Source of the DNA: Leucocoprinus leucothites
Taxonomy: Eukaryota > Basidiomycota > Agaricomycetes > Agaricales > Agaricaceae
Length of the DNA stretch: 64,000 nt
Assembly: GCA_013368445.1 (NCBI GenBank)
Contig: JAACJO010000028.1
Location: 407,283-471,282 of the forward strand
Reading direction: 5' to 3'
Below, in pieces: positions 1 to 10,685 of the stretch. Under the pieces are notes generated by a model, which saw nothing but the letters and a program-made list of their open reading frames with translations, searched no databases and was not told the DNA's origin. A program made the translations under genes and the position numbers. Within the stretch, counting starts at the first letter, position 1; the number at the start of each line of letters is the position of its first letter.

Positions 1-731
1 TCCTTTTTATATTATTTGAGAGATATGAAAATAGATGAAATATTCTAGAAAGAAATAGATATGACTTGAAATTGACTAATAGAGTATGACTGAATTGTCC
101 TGGATCTGGCTGGGTATACTTTTACAATGCAACACCAACTGGTAGGTCCATTCAATTGCTAGGTTGTCATATGGGTAGCAAAGTAGCTACCATGTGAGTT
201 TCTTTCATTAATCCTTTTTTAATCATGGATAATCATTTTGGCTGTGATATTTTCTTTATCTGAGGACCTCTGCCACATCAATACAACCATTGGTTTGTTT
301 GGCCAGTACAGTTGGATGACTGAGCAGTGTGGAAATGATGTAACTAAGCAGCAGGGTAGCTAGGTTCTTGTCTTGTACATGTGGAAAGTATGGATTATTT
401 GTCTGTTAACCAGTCCATTGATCCTTCTGATCCAGTTCTAGACCCTGGACCTTATTTTTAGATCATTTGGATCATTCTTGGTGCAGAGGTTCCCCTTGAG
501 TCCCAAAGCAGTAATTCTGTGATGATGGTGTCCTGAAGTCAAGGGTTTGAATCCCAGGAACAGTTCACAACAGTGGACAGCTATACTAGATTACCAGTCT
601 TGCCTGCCATATTGGTTGACTGTACTACTTCTTACTAAGTAGCTTTGTAGCTACACTGCTAATGCACTATAGGGCTCTTAGGTATAGCATTATTCTTTTA
701 TAATACTAAGTGTGAAATTGCGAAAATATTG
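1..731. other. Degraded repeat DNA without a recognisable gene
   Basis: No open frame of useful length and no recognisable protein. The stretch is AT-rich and nearly free of CpG like the transposons to its right, so it is probably the eroded continuation of the family-B gypsy relic (its pol should run leftward from 732) or another old repeat. A short motif resembling a pol III B box lies near 545-557, but no convincing partner A box was found. Confidence 0.4.
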
Positions 732-1012
732 TTATTCCTTGTTTATTTTCAGTTTTTGCATCACAATGGTTCTCAATTGTCCAACTTTCTTTGGGATGCA
801 CATTAGTGGTGCAGCCTGAGAGATGAAGCATGGTTCCCACCATTCTGCATTTACATATCTGTTGAGTTTTGAGTGAAACTCATCATCCAACAAATGGGGG
901 CATTGTGGTAGGTGATATACATATCTCCTGTTACTGTTGATGAGGTTAATCACATCATTAACCTCATAGAACAGTAGTAAATGCTCAGGAGTACCCTGCA
1001 TCATATCAGTCC
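732..1012 (-). pseudogene. Ty3/gypsy family B: start of reverse transcriptase (fragment 1)
   Basis: A minus-strand frame reads through the region just before and at the start of a gypsy reverse transcriptase: an acidic entry segment (QGTPEHL, then NLINSNRRY) followed by the typical stretch before RT motif 1 (APLMCIPKK...LRT). The same protein segment occurs in element C on the plus strand at about 23880-23970, which shows that the two belong to one family. The reading breaks up near 760, where the RT core should continue. On the right it is cut at 1012/1013 by the Ngaro-like element; the family sequence resumes at 6069. Relic, not functional. Confidence 0.75.
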
Positions 1013-1130
1013 AGCTTTGTCAGCACTTGAAGTACTAAGGAGAAGACACTAAAAGGTTGGGCTGGAGAGATGTGTCAGTGTGCCAAACTGTGAAGTGAGG
1101 AGCCACTGGGTGGGCAGGAAACTTGCATCA
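1013..1130 (-). repeat. Split direct repeat B2 of the Ngaro-like element
   Basis: This stretch matches 1412-1528 closely, sharing the core TACTAAGGAGAAGACACTAA and the following GTTGGGCTGGAGAGAT. The match fades after about 115 bp. It forms the outermost end of the element and abuts the host gypsy sequence at 1012. Confidence 0.8.
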
Positions 1131-1245
1131 TGGGTTTGGATTTGTGTCACTCCTTAGTTTCAGCAAGAAAACATGTTTGTATTAAGGGATGCACATCACT
1201 AACATGTGTATCTCTAACAAGCAATAAACAAGGGCAGGCGGGTGG

Positions 1246-1411
1246 GACTAAAAGTTATGAGCAGCAAAGAGTGTTGCATCAGAGTTGTGTTAGTGTTGCA
1301 TTGGCCTAGTTGAAAATGTAAATGAAGGAAGAGGTGTGAAACCTCATCAGTTTGCTGCTTGGCTGGACACTGGGTGCCAGCAACTTCTGTTGTATAGCAC
1401 CCTTGTTCAAT
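1246..1411 (-). repeat. Split direct repeat A2 of the Ngaro-like element
   Basis: Matches A1 at 5876-6068, sharing AATGAAGGAAGAGGTG, then GGTGCCAGCAACTTCTGTTG and ending in a GCACCCTTG-type end. A1 is somewhat longer because a short TTGTTGGTGT-type segment is repeated inside it. A2 runs directly into B1. Confidence 0.8.
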
Positions 1412-1528
1412 CCAGCCTTGTCAGCACTTACTTGCAGTACTAAGGAGAAGACACTAAAAGGTTGGGCTGGAGAGATACATTAGCATGCCAGACTGTGAAG
1501 CAAGGAGCTACTTACCCAAGAAACAAAA
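1412..1528 (-). repeat. Split direct repeat B1 of the Ngaro-like element
   Basis: Second copy of B, directly joined to A2 and lying just downstream (minus-strand sense) of the tyrosine recombinase. The A2/B1 junction is the expected product of a circular intermediate in this element class. Confidence 0.75.
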
Positions 1529-1624
1529 CCACAGCACCATGAGCCACCAGCCCAACCCTAAATCCTGAGTTAACAGCTGCTTAGATTGCCTATGTCCTGA
1601 TTGATTATCAATTCAAAGCTATGG

Positions 1625-2739
1625 ATGTAAGCTTTATATGCCAGGGACTTCCAATGGCCAGCTATATGAACTATTTATCAGTCCACTTTCCTTGCAAGGA
1701 AGTAAGAAGCCCCACCAATGTGGAATGAGTGGCCAAAGGTGGCCTCTAGCCCTGCTTCCTGGCTGATCAAGTTCATTTTCTTGAGGGCTGCCTCCTTTGC
1801 CATTGGTTGGATCCTGCCAAGTCTGTCCCTCCAAGAAAACAAAGGGTCCATTTTCCCTGCTGGGATGACTGATGCCAAATTGGAGAGAGCTTCCAGTGCA
1901 CAAATTTCCTTCTCCTGGATGGCAATGGAAACTTGCTGCACCTCACCCAGCCTGGCTGCCTTCACTGAGGGTAGGTCTAACCTAGCATAAGGAATACCAT
2001 TGTCATCTGTTCCAAAGGTGACATCACTGTACTTGAGGTGTTTGGTACCATCAAAATTGTGGGACATTGGTCAGGATACCTCTCTGAAGTGTATGATTCC
2101 CCAGAATACACATGTTGCCATTGCCCATATACAGGCATTGAAGGGATCAGAGAGGTTGAGAGCTGCTTTGATGATTTTGAGTAGCCTGATGGTGACCAGT
2201 GGTCAGGGCAGTCAACTTTGACTTGGCATGGAGTAATCCAGGCCTTGCAGTGACCATTCTATGCATGACAATTCTGATGGTGACAGAGGCTCTGGCAAGC
2301 CCTGCACTATGTGCCAAGCTCTTACTGCTGGCAGGTATTTGTGCACAGTGGAGACTGCAATGGGCTCAAAGTGATGAAGAGTACTAAGATCTGGGTTGAT
2401 AGCATTAGGATCTGATGCTGCCAAGATAGCAAAGGAGTGGAGGATGTAGAAAGAGGCTGGGAGGCAAAGAACCTCTGGAATGGTGAAAACATCACAGAAA
2501 ATGTGAAATTTGTGGAGGCCAGCTCCATAAGCACTAGTGTTCCTGAGTGATGCTTGGAATGCCACATCTGCAAGCAGCCAAATCACTGGGTCATCAATGA
2601 TTGAGGATGGTGGTGTATTGACACCTGTCCAGTGGAACAGCTGCTCACCAGCTCTGCAACTGGGGCAAAGATACACTGGATCATGAAATGAGGGCAATTG
2701 GGCAGTATTAGCTGATAAAGATCCAGGACCAGGTAACAA
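1625..2739 (-). pseudogene. Tyrosine recombinase of the Ngaro-like element
   Basis: The amino-terminal half (2212-2739) looks like the helical core-binding domain of tyrosine recombinases: an AYGAGLHKFHIFCD segment, then YLPAVRAWHIVQG. The catalytic half (1678-2067) ends in GHSFHIGGASYFLA, which corresponds to the family motif H-S-F-R-I-G-G; the catalytic Arg has become His (CGT to CAT, a CpG change). Two stops follow, and then a segment ending AYKAYI holds the expected nucleophile Tyr near 1630. The two halves are in different frames with a gap around 2070-2210. It would cut and rejoin the circular DNA copy during integration. Inactive here. Confidence 0.8.
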
Positions 2740-2948
2740 AAAATGTGCAGGGAAAACTATTACAGGAGGTATAATAGGTGGGAGAGGTGCAAGGGTAGGA
2801 GAAGGTTAAAGCAAATGGCAGCTGCAGGGAAACCATAGAGAAGGGCTGCTACATTGCCTTGTGACAAGGCATTGGCAATGTTGTCATGTGAAGTGACATG
2901 TGTGGTCTTGAGACACATGCCATTTGACACCAAAAGGCAGAAAATGTG

Positions 2949-4020
2949 CTATAAGATCATGTTTGTGGAGGGGCTGCAAGGGTGACCCTTGTTGATGACT
3001 GATACCACACCTTCATTGTTGGATCTCACTAAGAAGCAGCCTGGGTGTGTCAACCCAACTGCTACCACTAGCTGCAGGCCCAATTCAACTGCTACTGCCT
3101 TGGCCCAACCAATATTGTAGAGCTGGTAGGGCTCTACTGACACCCCAGGAGCCCAACACCAAACTTTCCAGTGTGAGCCAACTACCACACCAATTCTGAA
3201 TGAAGTGCTTGCATCCCCCCACCAACCAATGTTGAAGGGCTCCTGAGCTTGGAGTGGCAGCTGAGGTGGAAGGAGTGGAAGTAGGTGCAGCACCTGTTGT
3301 AAACAGTGGCAAATAGGCTTTGAGGGAAACAGATGTGCCTGATGGGACTTGAAAGATGCTGCAAAGTGTGTTTCCATGGAGTAATGATGCCTCCTTGCTT
3401 GTGAACTTAGCATCAGGTTCTAGCCAAGCTTCAAGTAGTGAAACAAGCTTCTGCTTTTTTTCCAATAGGAAGCTAACAGCCTTCTCATCAAGGTGCCAGT
3501 CAAAGCCAATATATCTCTGGACACCTGCTAGGTTCCAAAGCTTCTCCAAGCTCCATAGGACACCAATGCTTTATGTGAGATCAATGAACTTGGCTTCAGT
3601 CCATACTTGGTGAGGGAGCCAGAATACAAGGAAGTTATCTACTCACTTGCTAATTGGGCCAAAACCTACTTCCTCATAAATGGCAACCAGCATGTCTGCA
3701 ACACTTCCAAACACACCAGCACTAGAAGACATGCTGAACATAACTGTATAATCCACCCACACCTTTCCTTCCCATGCAACACAGGTCCAGTTCTGTTGCT
3801 GCAGGTTGATTGGAATGAGGCAGTAAGCTGATTTTATGTCAAACATGGTGGCTTGACAGCTAGGTAGGAGACATAGAATGAGATGGGCTGTGGCCTTGAA
3901 GGAGCCCCATGCTGTTGGGAAGGTATCTAGGTTGATGAGTGAGTTGACCAAAGGAATAGAAGAGTTGTTGTGAGGAAGAGAGAGGTCCTGGATTATTCAA
4001 AGCCTTGATGATCCTAGTTT
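2949..4020 (-). pseudogene. Reverse transcriptase and RNase H of the Ngaro-like element
   Basis: RT palm motif FDIKSAYCLIPI lies near 3840, followed by TCVAWEGKVWVDYTV and a GVFGSVADML segment typical of YR-retroelement RTs. The catalytic W-V-D-D box is eroded to stop-V-D-N near 3632-3643 (TGG to TGA, GAC to AAC). The thumb (IGFDWHLDEKAV) is at about 3490. The RNase H part (2949-3250) shows WWGDAS, a conserved Glu (VAVELGL) and RSNNEGVVSVINKG, where the third acid of the family has become Asn. Three frames are needed to read it, so it is a relic. Confidence 0.8.
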
Positions 4021-5011
4021 AGGAACAAGGCCAATGGGAGATGTACAAAAGGGGCCAATGACTGCCTTTAACTCCTCTGGCTGGTAAGATCTGGAATAGT
4101 GACCTGCAGCCTCCTCTGCTGACATGTATGAGGAGATGAAAATCAGGTCAATTTGCAATGAAGAGTGATTAGGGAAGATTAAAGTAACCAGAGACTGGGT
4201 TATCATAGGGTCAATGGGTGAGACAACAATTCGAGGGTCAGGCTCTGACTTGGCAGTTACCAGCACCATGTGAGGTGCTTCCACAGAGGCTGCAGGAGTG
4301 GGCAAAAGTGCAATTTGGTTGGAACTTGCAGCTGCTGTGAGATGCAAAGTTGAAGCAGAACCAGGATCTATCAGGTGCCCAAAGTGCCTGCCAGCTCTTG
4401 GCATTGCACATGAGCAGTGCAGTAGATTTGCCTGCTGTAGTGACCAAGGCCTTGCATTCTGCTGGGAGATGTCCTGATAGACCACACCAAAAGCAATAAA
4501 ATGACTACTGCTTTTTGGGAGAGGGAGATGGACCACTAAAGCTGTTGCTCTGATATTGCTTAGCTGGTCCAGAGGTCTGTGACTGTAGATCCTTCACTGA
4601 CTGTAAGGTGATCTGGGTTGAGATTATGGACAGGGCATTGTCATTGATGGATGTATAGTCATGAGCCTTGTCTATATATGCAAGCTTGTGCTGGTGGATA
4701 TCATACTCAATTGCTACTTGCCATGAGTGCAGCTGTGAGATCCCAATGATATTTTAGTGGTGCTTATGGAGAGCATCCACACAATTATCACCATATGCTC
4801 TCCTCATCTCATGCTCAACTGCAGTGGCTACCCTACACCACTCTTGAAAACTAATGCTCCTATCATCATTTCTGTCTATTGGTTTGGCTAACAAGAATGA
4901 TAACTCAGCTAATAATGATGAATCTGGAGTTGGTGTGAAGGTGGCTCTATGGCAGTTTGAGAGAGTGATCAATGTGTACAAGATATAATCTAGCCTCTGG
5001 CTGGCTGCCAC
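4003..5011 (-). pseudogene. Gag-like zinc-finger region of the Ngaro-like element
   Basis: A Cys/His-rich block at about 4250-4360 reads WFCFNFASHSSCKF, then CTFAHSCSLCGSTSHGAGNC, the CCCH plus CCHC-like pair seen just upstream of RT in fungal YR retroelements. Upstream of it (4754-5011) is a helical segment with the pattern FQEWCRVATAVEHEMR. The far end (4003-4230) reads into RT (EEAAGHYSRSYQPEELKAVIGPF...SPIGLVPK). Frames are interrupted several times. The likely role is nucleic-acid binding in the particle. Confidence 0.65.
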
Positions 5012-5127
5012 AACTTGTGGAGGAATTGCTGCCCAAAAGTCATCAGCTTATGCAATAGAAGAAGAAGGGCCAGGTACTGAGCCTCCCACTCAGGATAAAC
5101 ATGATCCTTGACTATGGTTTGGCACTT

Positions 5128-5301
5128 CAAAGCCTTCAGCTTTGTGGTGACAAAAAGGCCTTTAGTCTGACATGAAAGGCCTTAAGCCTGATATGAAAGG
5201 CCTTCAGCCTGATACAAGAGGTCTTCAGCCCGAAACAAGAGGCCTTCAGCCTCAAATGACAGGCCTCCAGCCTGGGACAAAGGCCTTCAGCCTGATATAA
5301 A
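5128..5301. repeat. Minisatellite of about 21-24 bp units inside the Ngaro-like element
   Basis: About eight imperfect head-to-tail units built on AAAGGCCTTCAGCCTGATAT. Later units vary in the last third (GAAACAAG, CAAATGAC, GGGAC). It lies between the gag-like region and repeat A1, with no clear reading frame through it. Confidence 0.85.
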
Positions 5302-5875
5302 AGTGTTCATGCATATGTTTGCAATACTTATATAGTAACAGCAGGTCCACTTTGTAGCTGGATCTTATGGGCTTGAACTTGAGCTTGGTCAACTGATCTT
5401 CAGGTGGTGGCAGGTCTGCTTGTGTTTGTGGCGTGTGAGAGTCCTCACTGTCCTCCATATATATGGTTCTTGGGAAGTGCAGAGGGTGTATAGGCTGATG
5501 CCATCTCAAGTGTTGCCTATAGGCTGAGCATTGATTTCTGGCACTGCCTGATTTGTGGCAGGGATTGGTGGTGTGCCTGCTGGGAATTGTGGTGGCCCTG
5601 AGGAGGGAGCTTGCTGAGACAAACACATTAGGGTTTGCTGGGTGGTGATATGTCTGCCATTGGGCAAGTTGGATCTGTATCCAGAGGACTGGGCATTGTG
5701 AGGAGGCAGAAAGCCACTGCTTGTGGCACCAGTGGCTTGAGTGTTAGGTGGAGATGGCAATTTGGCTCCTAGAACTTGGGTAGATGGGTTGTTGCTAATA
5801 CTGAGGCCTTGTATGATGTGGGACATGCAAGGGATCTATAGGACTAGAGGTGAGTGCTGGAGAGAAAGGAGAGAG
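5302..5875 (-). other. 5' region of the Ngaro-like element (possible gag amino-terminal part)
   Basis: Minus-strand frames at 5252-5626 and 5506-5826 are rich in Pro, Ser, Asn and Gln, without a known domain. Their place between A1 and the zinc-finger region fits an amino-terminal gag segment or a leader. No start codon can be chosen with confidence. Confidence 0.35.
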
Positions 5876-6068
5876 AGGAATATAAAAGCTATGAGCAGTG
5901 AAGGGTGTTGTATTGGAGTTTTGTTGGTGTCACATTGGAGTTGTGTTGGTGTTGCATTAGCCTAGCCAAAAACATGAATGAAGGAAGAGGTGGGAAACCT
6001 CATCAGCTTGCTACTCAGCTGGACACCAGGTGCCAGCAACTTCTGTTGTATGGCACCCTTGCTCAATT
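5876..6068 (-). repeat. Split direct repeat A1 of the Ngaro-like element
   Basis: Outer copy of A at the 5' end of the element (minus-strand sense). Compared with A2 it contains an extra internal repeat of a GTTGGTGT-type segment. It borders resumed family-B gypsy sequence at 6069. Confidence 0.8.
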
Positions 6069-6246
6069 GTACTCCTTGAACCATCATTTCCACAACCAAG
6101 GTATAGTGCTTTTAGTTAATGTTGGGCTACCAGATTTTTGATCTGGTGGTTCCTTGCTTTTATTTGATGGTCTATATGGGCCATCACCAATTGGTTGGCC
6201 TACAACTGTCATACTCTGCAAATAATCCCAGTTATCCTTGTCAGGA
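6069..6246 (-). pseudogene. Ty3/gypsy family B: pol fragment 2
   Basis: Reverse complement matches element C at about 23695-23870 nearly base for base, including the run from AACTGGGATTAT through TATGACAGTTGTAGGCC to GATGGTTCAAGGAGTA. It encodes the linker between protease and reverse transcriptase. It is flanked by the Ngaro-like element on one side and a solo-LTR-like block on the other. Confidence 0.8.
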
Positions 6247-6292
6247 TGTTATAAACATCAACCTGATTGATGCCCATTGTGACTTGATCATC
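6247..6292. repeat. Solo-LTR-like block, left piece
   Basis: Starts TGTTATAAAC inside family-B sequence. Its continuation is 14211-14857, which ends in CTTAACA; the two pieces are separated by gypsy element A. TG..CA ends and a length near 693 bp suggest a solo LTR. The flanks (CAGGA left, AAAGA right) are only a partial match for a target duplication, so the call is tentative. Confidence 0.45.
6288..6292. repeat. Target-site duplication of element A, left copy (TCATC)
   Basis: TCATC immediately precedes the LTR end TGTTATAG at 6293 and is repeated at 14206-14210 right after the opposite LTR end TAACA. A 5-bp duplication is standard for Ty3/gypsy integrases. Confidence 0.85.
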
Positions 6293-6935
6293 TGTTATAG
6301 TGATGCTGGCCTGGTCCTAAGCTGGCGTGATAAGTATCAAGTAGATCTTATCAAAGGGGACTCCTTCTTGGTAAGTGACAAAGTCATTTATAAAGTCAGA
6401 GTTATAATACGGCAATTATAAGAGTAAAGACTTCAGTAATTGAGATCTTAAAGCTTAAGTTCAATTCAACTTTGTTTAGATAAAGGCTTTCTATTGAGTC
6501 TCCACCTAACCAAGTAGAAATGATGTTTCTCCTTGGTAGATGTCAATAGCTTATATACAATACAAGTCTGTATCTAAGTATAACTAGGGTCAAGGGCTTC
6601 TAATGAAAGAAGAGAAGTGTACAGCTTCCTTAACTCTAACTAGACTATATAAGATGCAATCTGTCAAAGAAGCTTTAGAAGTTCTTCTAAAGAAGTTCTT
6701 CTTTGATTATATGATGCAGTCATGAGACAAGTCCAAATATAGTGCAGCTATATTTAACAATCACATGTCATCAAGATACAAACAAAATCAAACAAGACAA
6801 AATGAGTCATAACAAACTGAAGACAACAAAGACAAATCAAATGGAAAACATAATTGCAATATTATCTAAGTAAAGCTAATATCAACTTTGTATTATAAAG
6901 GAAACAAATGCTAGATATAATCAATATACATAACA
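6293..6935 (-). repeat. 3' LTR of element A
   Basis: Ends TGTTATA..ATACATAACA (plus-strand view); the same repeat is found at 13564-14205, 26169-26801, 30412-31077, 38653-39301 and 39475-40101. In minus-strand sense it begins TGTTATGTATATTGATTATA. It carries the TATA and R-start signals described for the 38653-39301 copy in decayed form. Confidence 0.9.
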
Positions 6936-6985
6936 TTATCCCTTTCATAGCTAAGATGTCCACATCTTAGTAACTATCTAAGTAA

Positions 6986-7740
6986 CTAAGGTAAATTACC
7001 TTCACCATCTATGTTGAAGTTGGCTTCATCATTGTAATAAGATTTGTAATTGCCATCTTCATATGGGGGTGTAAGGGGACATTCTCCCTCATGGATGTGA
7101 GTAGTCCCACCATGATGGGGATGTCCATTTGGACTGCATCCTCAATGGTTTGGATGGGAGGAACAGACTGAGGTCTTGAGACGACCATACTGTTGTCCCC
7201 ATGGCATGGGTTTATGGCCTTGTCTTGGTGTAAAAGGAGGGTTGTAGGTTGGGCTGAGAGCAGTGGTGTTAATGGCTGTGGATGTTGGATTATGTTGTTT
7301 GGATCGAAGTCCAATGGCATCAGTGATGGGGGTGCAGTGATTATTGGTTAGTACACTGGACTGTCTGGGCTGTACTCTGGTAGGTCCAGAGATGGACTGC
7401 AGAGCAAGAGCCTTGGCGGCATTGACTCCCTTGGTAATGGATAGTGCTGTCAGGGCAACTGGGGGTAAGTCCCATCAAGCAACTCCTTTATAAGGATTTT
7501 GGGAACAATACTTGGCAAAATGGCCAGGGGCAAAAGTGTCACACCAGGTGCAATGATATCCTGGGCAAAGCATCTTGATATGACCCACTCCATGACATAT
7601 GTCCCAGGTTTGATCAGGACATCTAGTCCAGGTCATGTCTTGATTGGGATTTTGAGGAGGCTCATTAGTAGGTGTTGGAGGGGGTGTACTTGGTAATATG
7701 GCATTGTGTGTAGCCACATCATCACATTGCCAAGGTTTGA
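6986..7740 (-). pseudogene. Element A: third ORF (zinc-knuckle, RG-rich protein), partial
   Basis: C-terminal two thirds of the protein described in full at 37257-38602. The knuckle block reads CHGVGHIKMLC then CTWCDTFAPGHFAKYC near 7480-7640; the first Cys of knuckle one is replaced by Trp (tgg). After a TGA at the same codon as in copy F, the frame continues through ITKGVNAAKALALQSISG, a former Arg/Gly-rich stretch now full of Gln, His and Trp (CG to CA or TG changes), and ends DEANFNIDGEGNLP before TAG at 6986-6988. The frame is conserved against F although the DNA has drifted. The N-terminal third is lost with the integrase deletion. Confidence 0.7.
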
Positions 7741-10080
7741 CACACTATGGACAATATACAATCATAACCATCATCAGGTGGTAGATTGGTGATTAGATCC
7801 ATGGATATTCAGGAAAAGGGTCTTGTAGAAGAAGGTCCTTTAATTGGTTGCATCAGTGGTTTAACCAGATGACGGTTTATTTTGTATTGTTGACAAATAG
7901 GGCATCCTTTGACATAGTTCTGAACATATGTGTTCATCCCAGGCCAGTAAACTAATTTAGATAGTTTACAGAACATTTCAGCTGTTCCTGGGAGTCCTGA
8001 TGTCTCATGATCATGTACACATTGTAGAAGATTTCTTTTTAGTTTGGCATAATCAGGTATCACATGTCTTCCCTGATATTTATAGATACCTTTGTCTTCA
8101 GTAAATCTTTCAAAAGGGATGATTTTTGTTTGGTTGTTTTTGATTAGTTGTGTGATATCATCAGAAAGGAAATTAATGAATTTTTCTGATGGAATCGCAA
8201 CTAGATCTTTGTTATCCTTTCCTTCTGGTACTAAATCGGGTTGTCTGCTGAGTGCATCGGCAAGAGTATTTTTATTTCCAGCCAAGTGCTTTATGGAGTA
8301 ATGGATGTATGTCATATATAGCATCCATCTAGCTTGGTGTCTATTTAATTGTTGTGGTTCTTGCCATCTTGTGAGGTTCTCATGATCAGACCATATGATG
8401 ATAGGGTGTGCTGATCCTTTGAGATAATGTTGCCATTCCTTTAGTGCTCTAATAATAGCTCGGAATTCTTGGTCAGACACATGATAATTTCATTCAGCAG
8501 GGTAGAGGGTTTGTGAATAGTAAGCCACAGGGTGCTTATCTCCATTTGAATCTCTTTGGAGTAATACTGCACTGGTAGCAAATGCTAATGCATCACATTC
8601 AATTTCGAATAGTTTTGATTCATCTACTATTTGTAGAATAGATTGCTTAAGGAATTGTTCCTTTAGCTTCTCAAAGCTTTTCTGTGCTTCTGGGTTCCAT
8701 TCAAATTTCGTGGTTTTTTGAATTAGTGCATTCAGTGGTTGTGTGATAGCTGAGAAGTTGTGGATGAATTTGCAATAGAAGTTGCAGAAACCAATAAACT
8801 GTCTGATATTTCGGACAGACTTGGGTACAGGCCAGTCCTGTATTCCTTTTAGTTTAATTGGATCCATCTCAATAGAGTCAGGAGTTATGATAACTCTGAG
8901 ATACTCTAGACATTGCTTTTCAAATTCGCATTTCTCAGTCTTTAAATACAACTCATTCTGTTGTAGAATCTTTAAGACTTGTTTAGTAAGTCTTTTGAGT
9001 TGTTCCTTTGTTTTCGGATGGATAAGGATGTCATCCATATAGATAATAACTCCGCCTTTTTCAGTAAGGTCTTTGAATATATGGTCCATCATGGATTGGA
9101 ATGTAGCAGGTGAATTCATCATTCCGAAGAAAATAACTATGGGTTCATATAACCCATTAGGGGTACGGAATGCCACTTTCCATTTATGTCCTTCATGGAT
9201 TCAGACATTATTGTATCTGAGTTGGACATTAACTTGGTGAACCAATTAGATCCTTTGAGTTTATCCATGATTTGTGATATGCTTGGTATTGGATGAGCAT
9301 TCTTTATTGTGTTCTTGTTAAGGAATTGATAATCTTGACATGGGCATAAGTCTCCTCCTTTCTTTCCTACAAACAAGAAAGAAGAGGCCATTGGTGATCT
9401 GGATTTCCAAATATATCCCTTTTGTAGGTTTTCAGAAATAAACTTGTCAAGTTCAATTCTCTCCTGAGGTGTCAGGTGATAAACTGGCATGTGTTTGGGT
9501 TCAAATTTGGGTATAGTCTTGATTTTGTGATCCCAAGGGCATCTGGGTGGTAATTTCTCAGATTCATCTTTATTGAAGACTTTGAGAAACTGATGAAATT
9601 TCTTTGGTATGGCTTTCATAGGGTCTGATTCCCATTTTGGTTTAGTAGCCAAGTTGTGAAGTTGTTGTGATGTGTTAGACTTCACATTGATTTTGTAATA
9701 TAACTGATTGATGGAATCAGTTTTTGCTGTGGTTAATTTGATCATGTTTGAGTTTTCATCTTGCCAATGTAATGACAGTTTCTGCCAATCAACATCAGGG
9801 TTGAATCCTTTTAACCATGTGATTCCTAAGAATAGTTGGTTTGATCCAAGTTTAACTATTCTTGGAGAGATTGTCATAATCTTGTTGTTCACTTCTATTT
9901 TTAATTTTGTATAGTGAGTACAACTTCTGGATAGATTTTGTGTTCCATCAGCATTATGGATTTTGATTGCCTTCTTCATTTTGTATTTTGGCAAGTTGTA
10001 AGTATTGACTAATTGTGGGTCAATGAATTCTCCACTAGCTGCTGAATTGAGTAGTGCTTGTAGTTTGTGTTTTGCTCTAG
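7741..10080 (-). pseudogene. Element A: pol (protease C-terminal part, RT, RNase H, integrase zinc domain)
   Basis: Protease remainder and linker lie at 9137-9994. RT has the YMDD box intact (IIYMDDILI near 9030-9060) and an RT entry of the type VYHLTPQERIELDKFI. RNase H spans about 8150-8640 with ADALSRQ at its end. An integrase HHCC finger (HDHETSG, then CPICQQYK) is at 7870-8020. A frameshift near 9180-9230 and a stop near 8489 break it. The DDE core and chromodomain are deleted at about 7740. Same family as F (33865-37241). Confidence 0.85.
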
Positions 10081-10685
10081 TGTCAAGAACTAGGTTACTA
10101 AAGGATAGGGGACTGAGCCGATGTTCAAGACTGGGTGTCTAACACAGAGGAGCAGAGATGACTGATCTGGTCATTGAATATGGGAGCGGGTCTTGGCCTC
10201 AACTTATGTGTTGTGCCACCACTGACACTGACCTGGATTTCAGAAATGGATAGAAATGGGAGAGTGAGGAGAGAGCAGAGGTCAGACAATATAGTAACAC
10301 ATGACTTAGTCAATTATCAGACTGAGGAGTATGGTACAAGTTTGACTACTTATATATGATACAGTGGATAGGGTCAGGTAGCAACAAAACAAAGATATTG
10401 CAGAAAAAGGATAAGAGGAGAATTATTGTCCAACATTTCAGAAAGGCTAGAAGATAAGAATATCCAAGACATTGGAAGAGAACTAAAAATAACAAGGGAA
10501 ATGGAACATGACATGACATGGGAAATTCCAAATACAATGCACAAGAAGACACAGGGCAAAGAAGAAGAGTGGAGCAAATGAAGTGGAAGCAAGCCAATGT
10601 GATGAGATGGAAACCAAAGCCTGTGTAAAAGGATTCTAGGTAAGATATTGCCAGCTGGCCTGATTGGGAGGATCAGGTCGTGACA
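10081..10685 (-). repeat. 605-bp solo LTR inserted in element A
   Basis: Plus-strand ends TGTCAAGAAC..GGTCGTGACA, flanked by TCTAG on both sides (10076-10080 and 10686-10690), a 5-bp target duplication. Removing it plus one duplication restores the protease frame seen uninterrupted in E (29430-29470) and F (33930-33970). A relative of this LTR lies at about 17975-18437. No internal region is left, so it is a recombination product. Strand is arbitrary; ends TGTCA/TGACA are symmetrical. Confidence 0.85.

Larger units (their letters stand above)
1013..6068 (-). mobile_element. Ngaro-like tyrosine-recombinase retrotransposon, degenerate
   Basis: Minus-strand order is zinc-finger gag-like region, reverse transcriptase, RNase H, tyrosine recombinase. 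Split direct repeats surround it: A1 at 5876-6068 on the outside, and B1, A2, B2 at the other end, the arrangement known for Ngaro/PAT-type elements rather than LTR elements. No integrase or protease is seen, as expected for this class, which integrates with a tyrosine recombinase and makes no long target duplication. The insertion point is clear because the host gypsy sequence on both sides can be joined and compared with the uninterrupted copy at 23860-23890. All ORFs carry stops and lost catalytic residues, so the copy is dead. Confidence 0.85.

Noticed and set aside
520..570. tRNA-like sequence with B box GGGTTTGAATCCC
   Set aside because: No matching A box at the right distance and no cloverleaf, so not listed as a SINE or tRNA.
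5128..5301. CRISPR-like array
   Set aside because: Units run head to tail without unique spacers of even length, and the genome is eukaryotic. It is a minisatellite.
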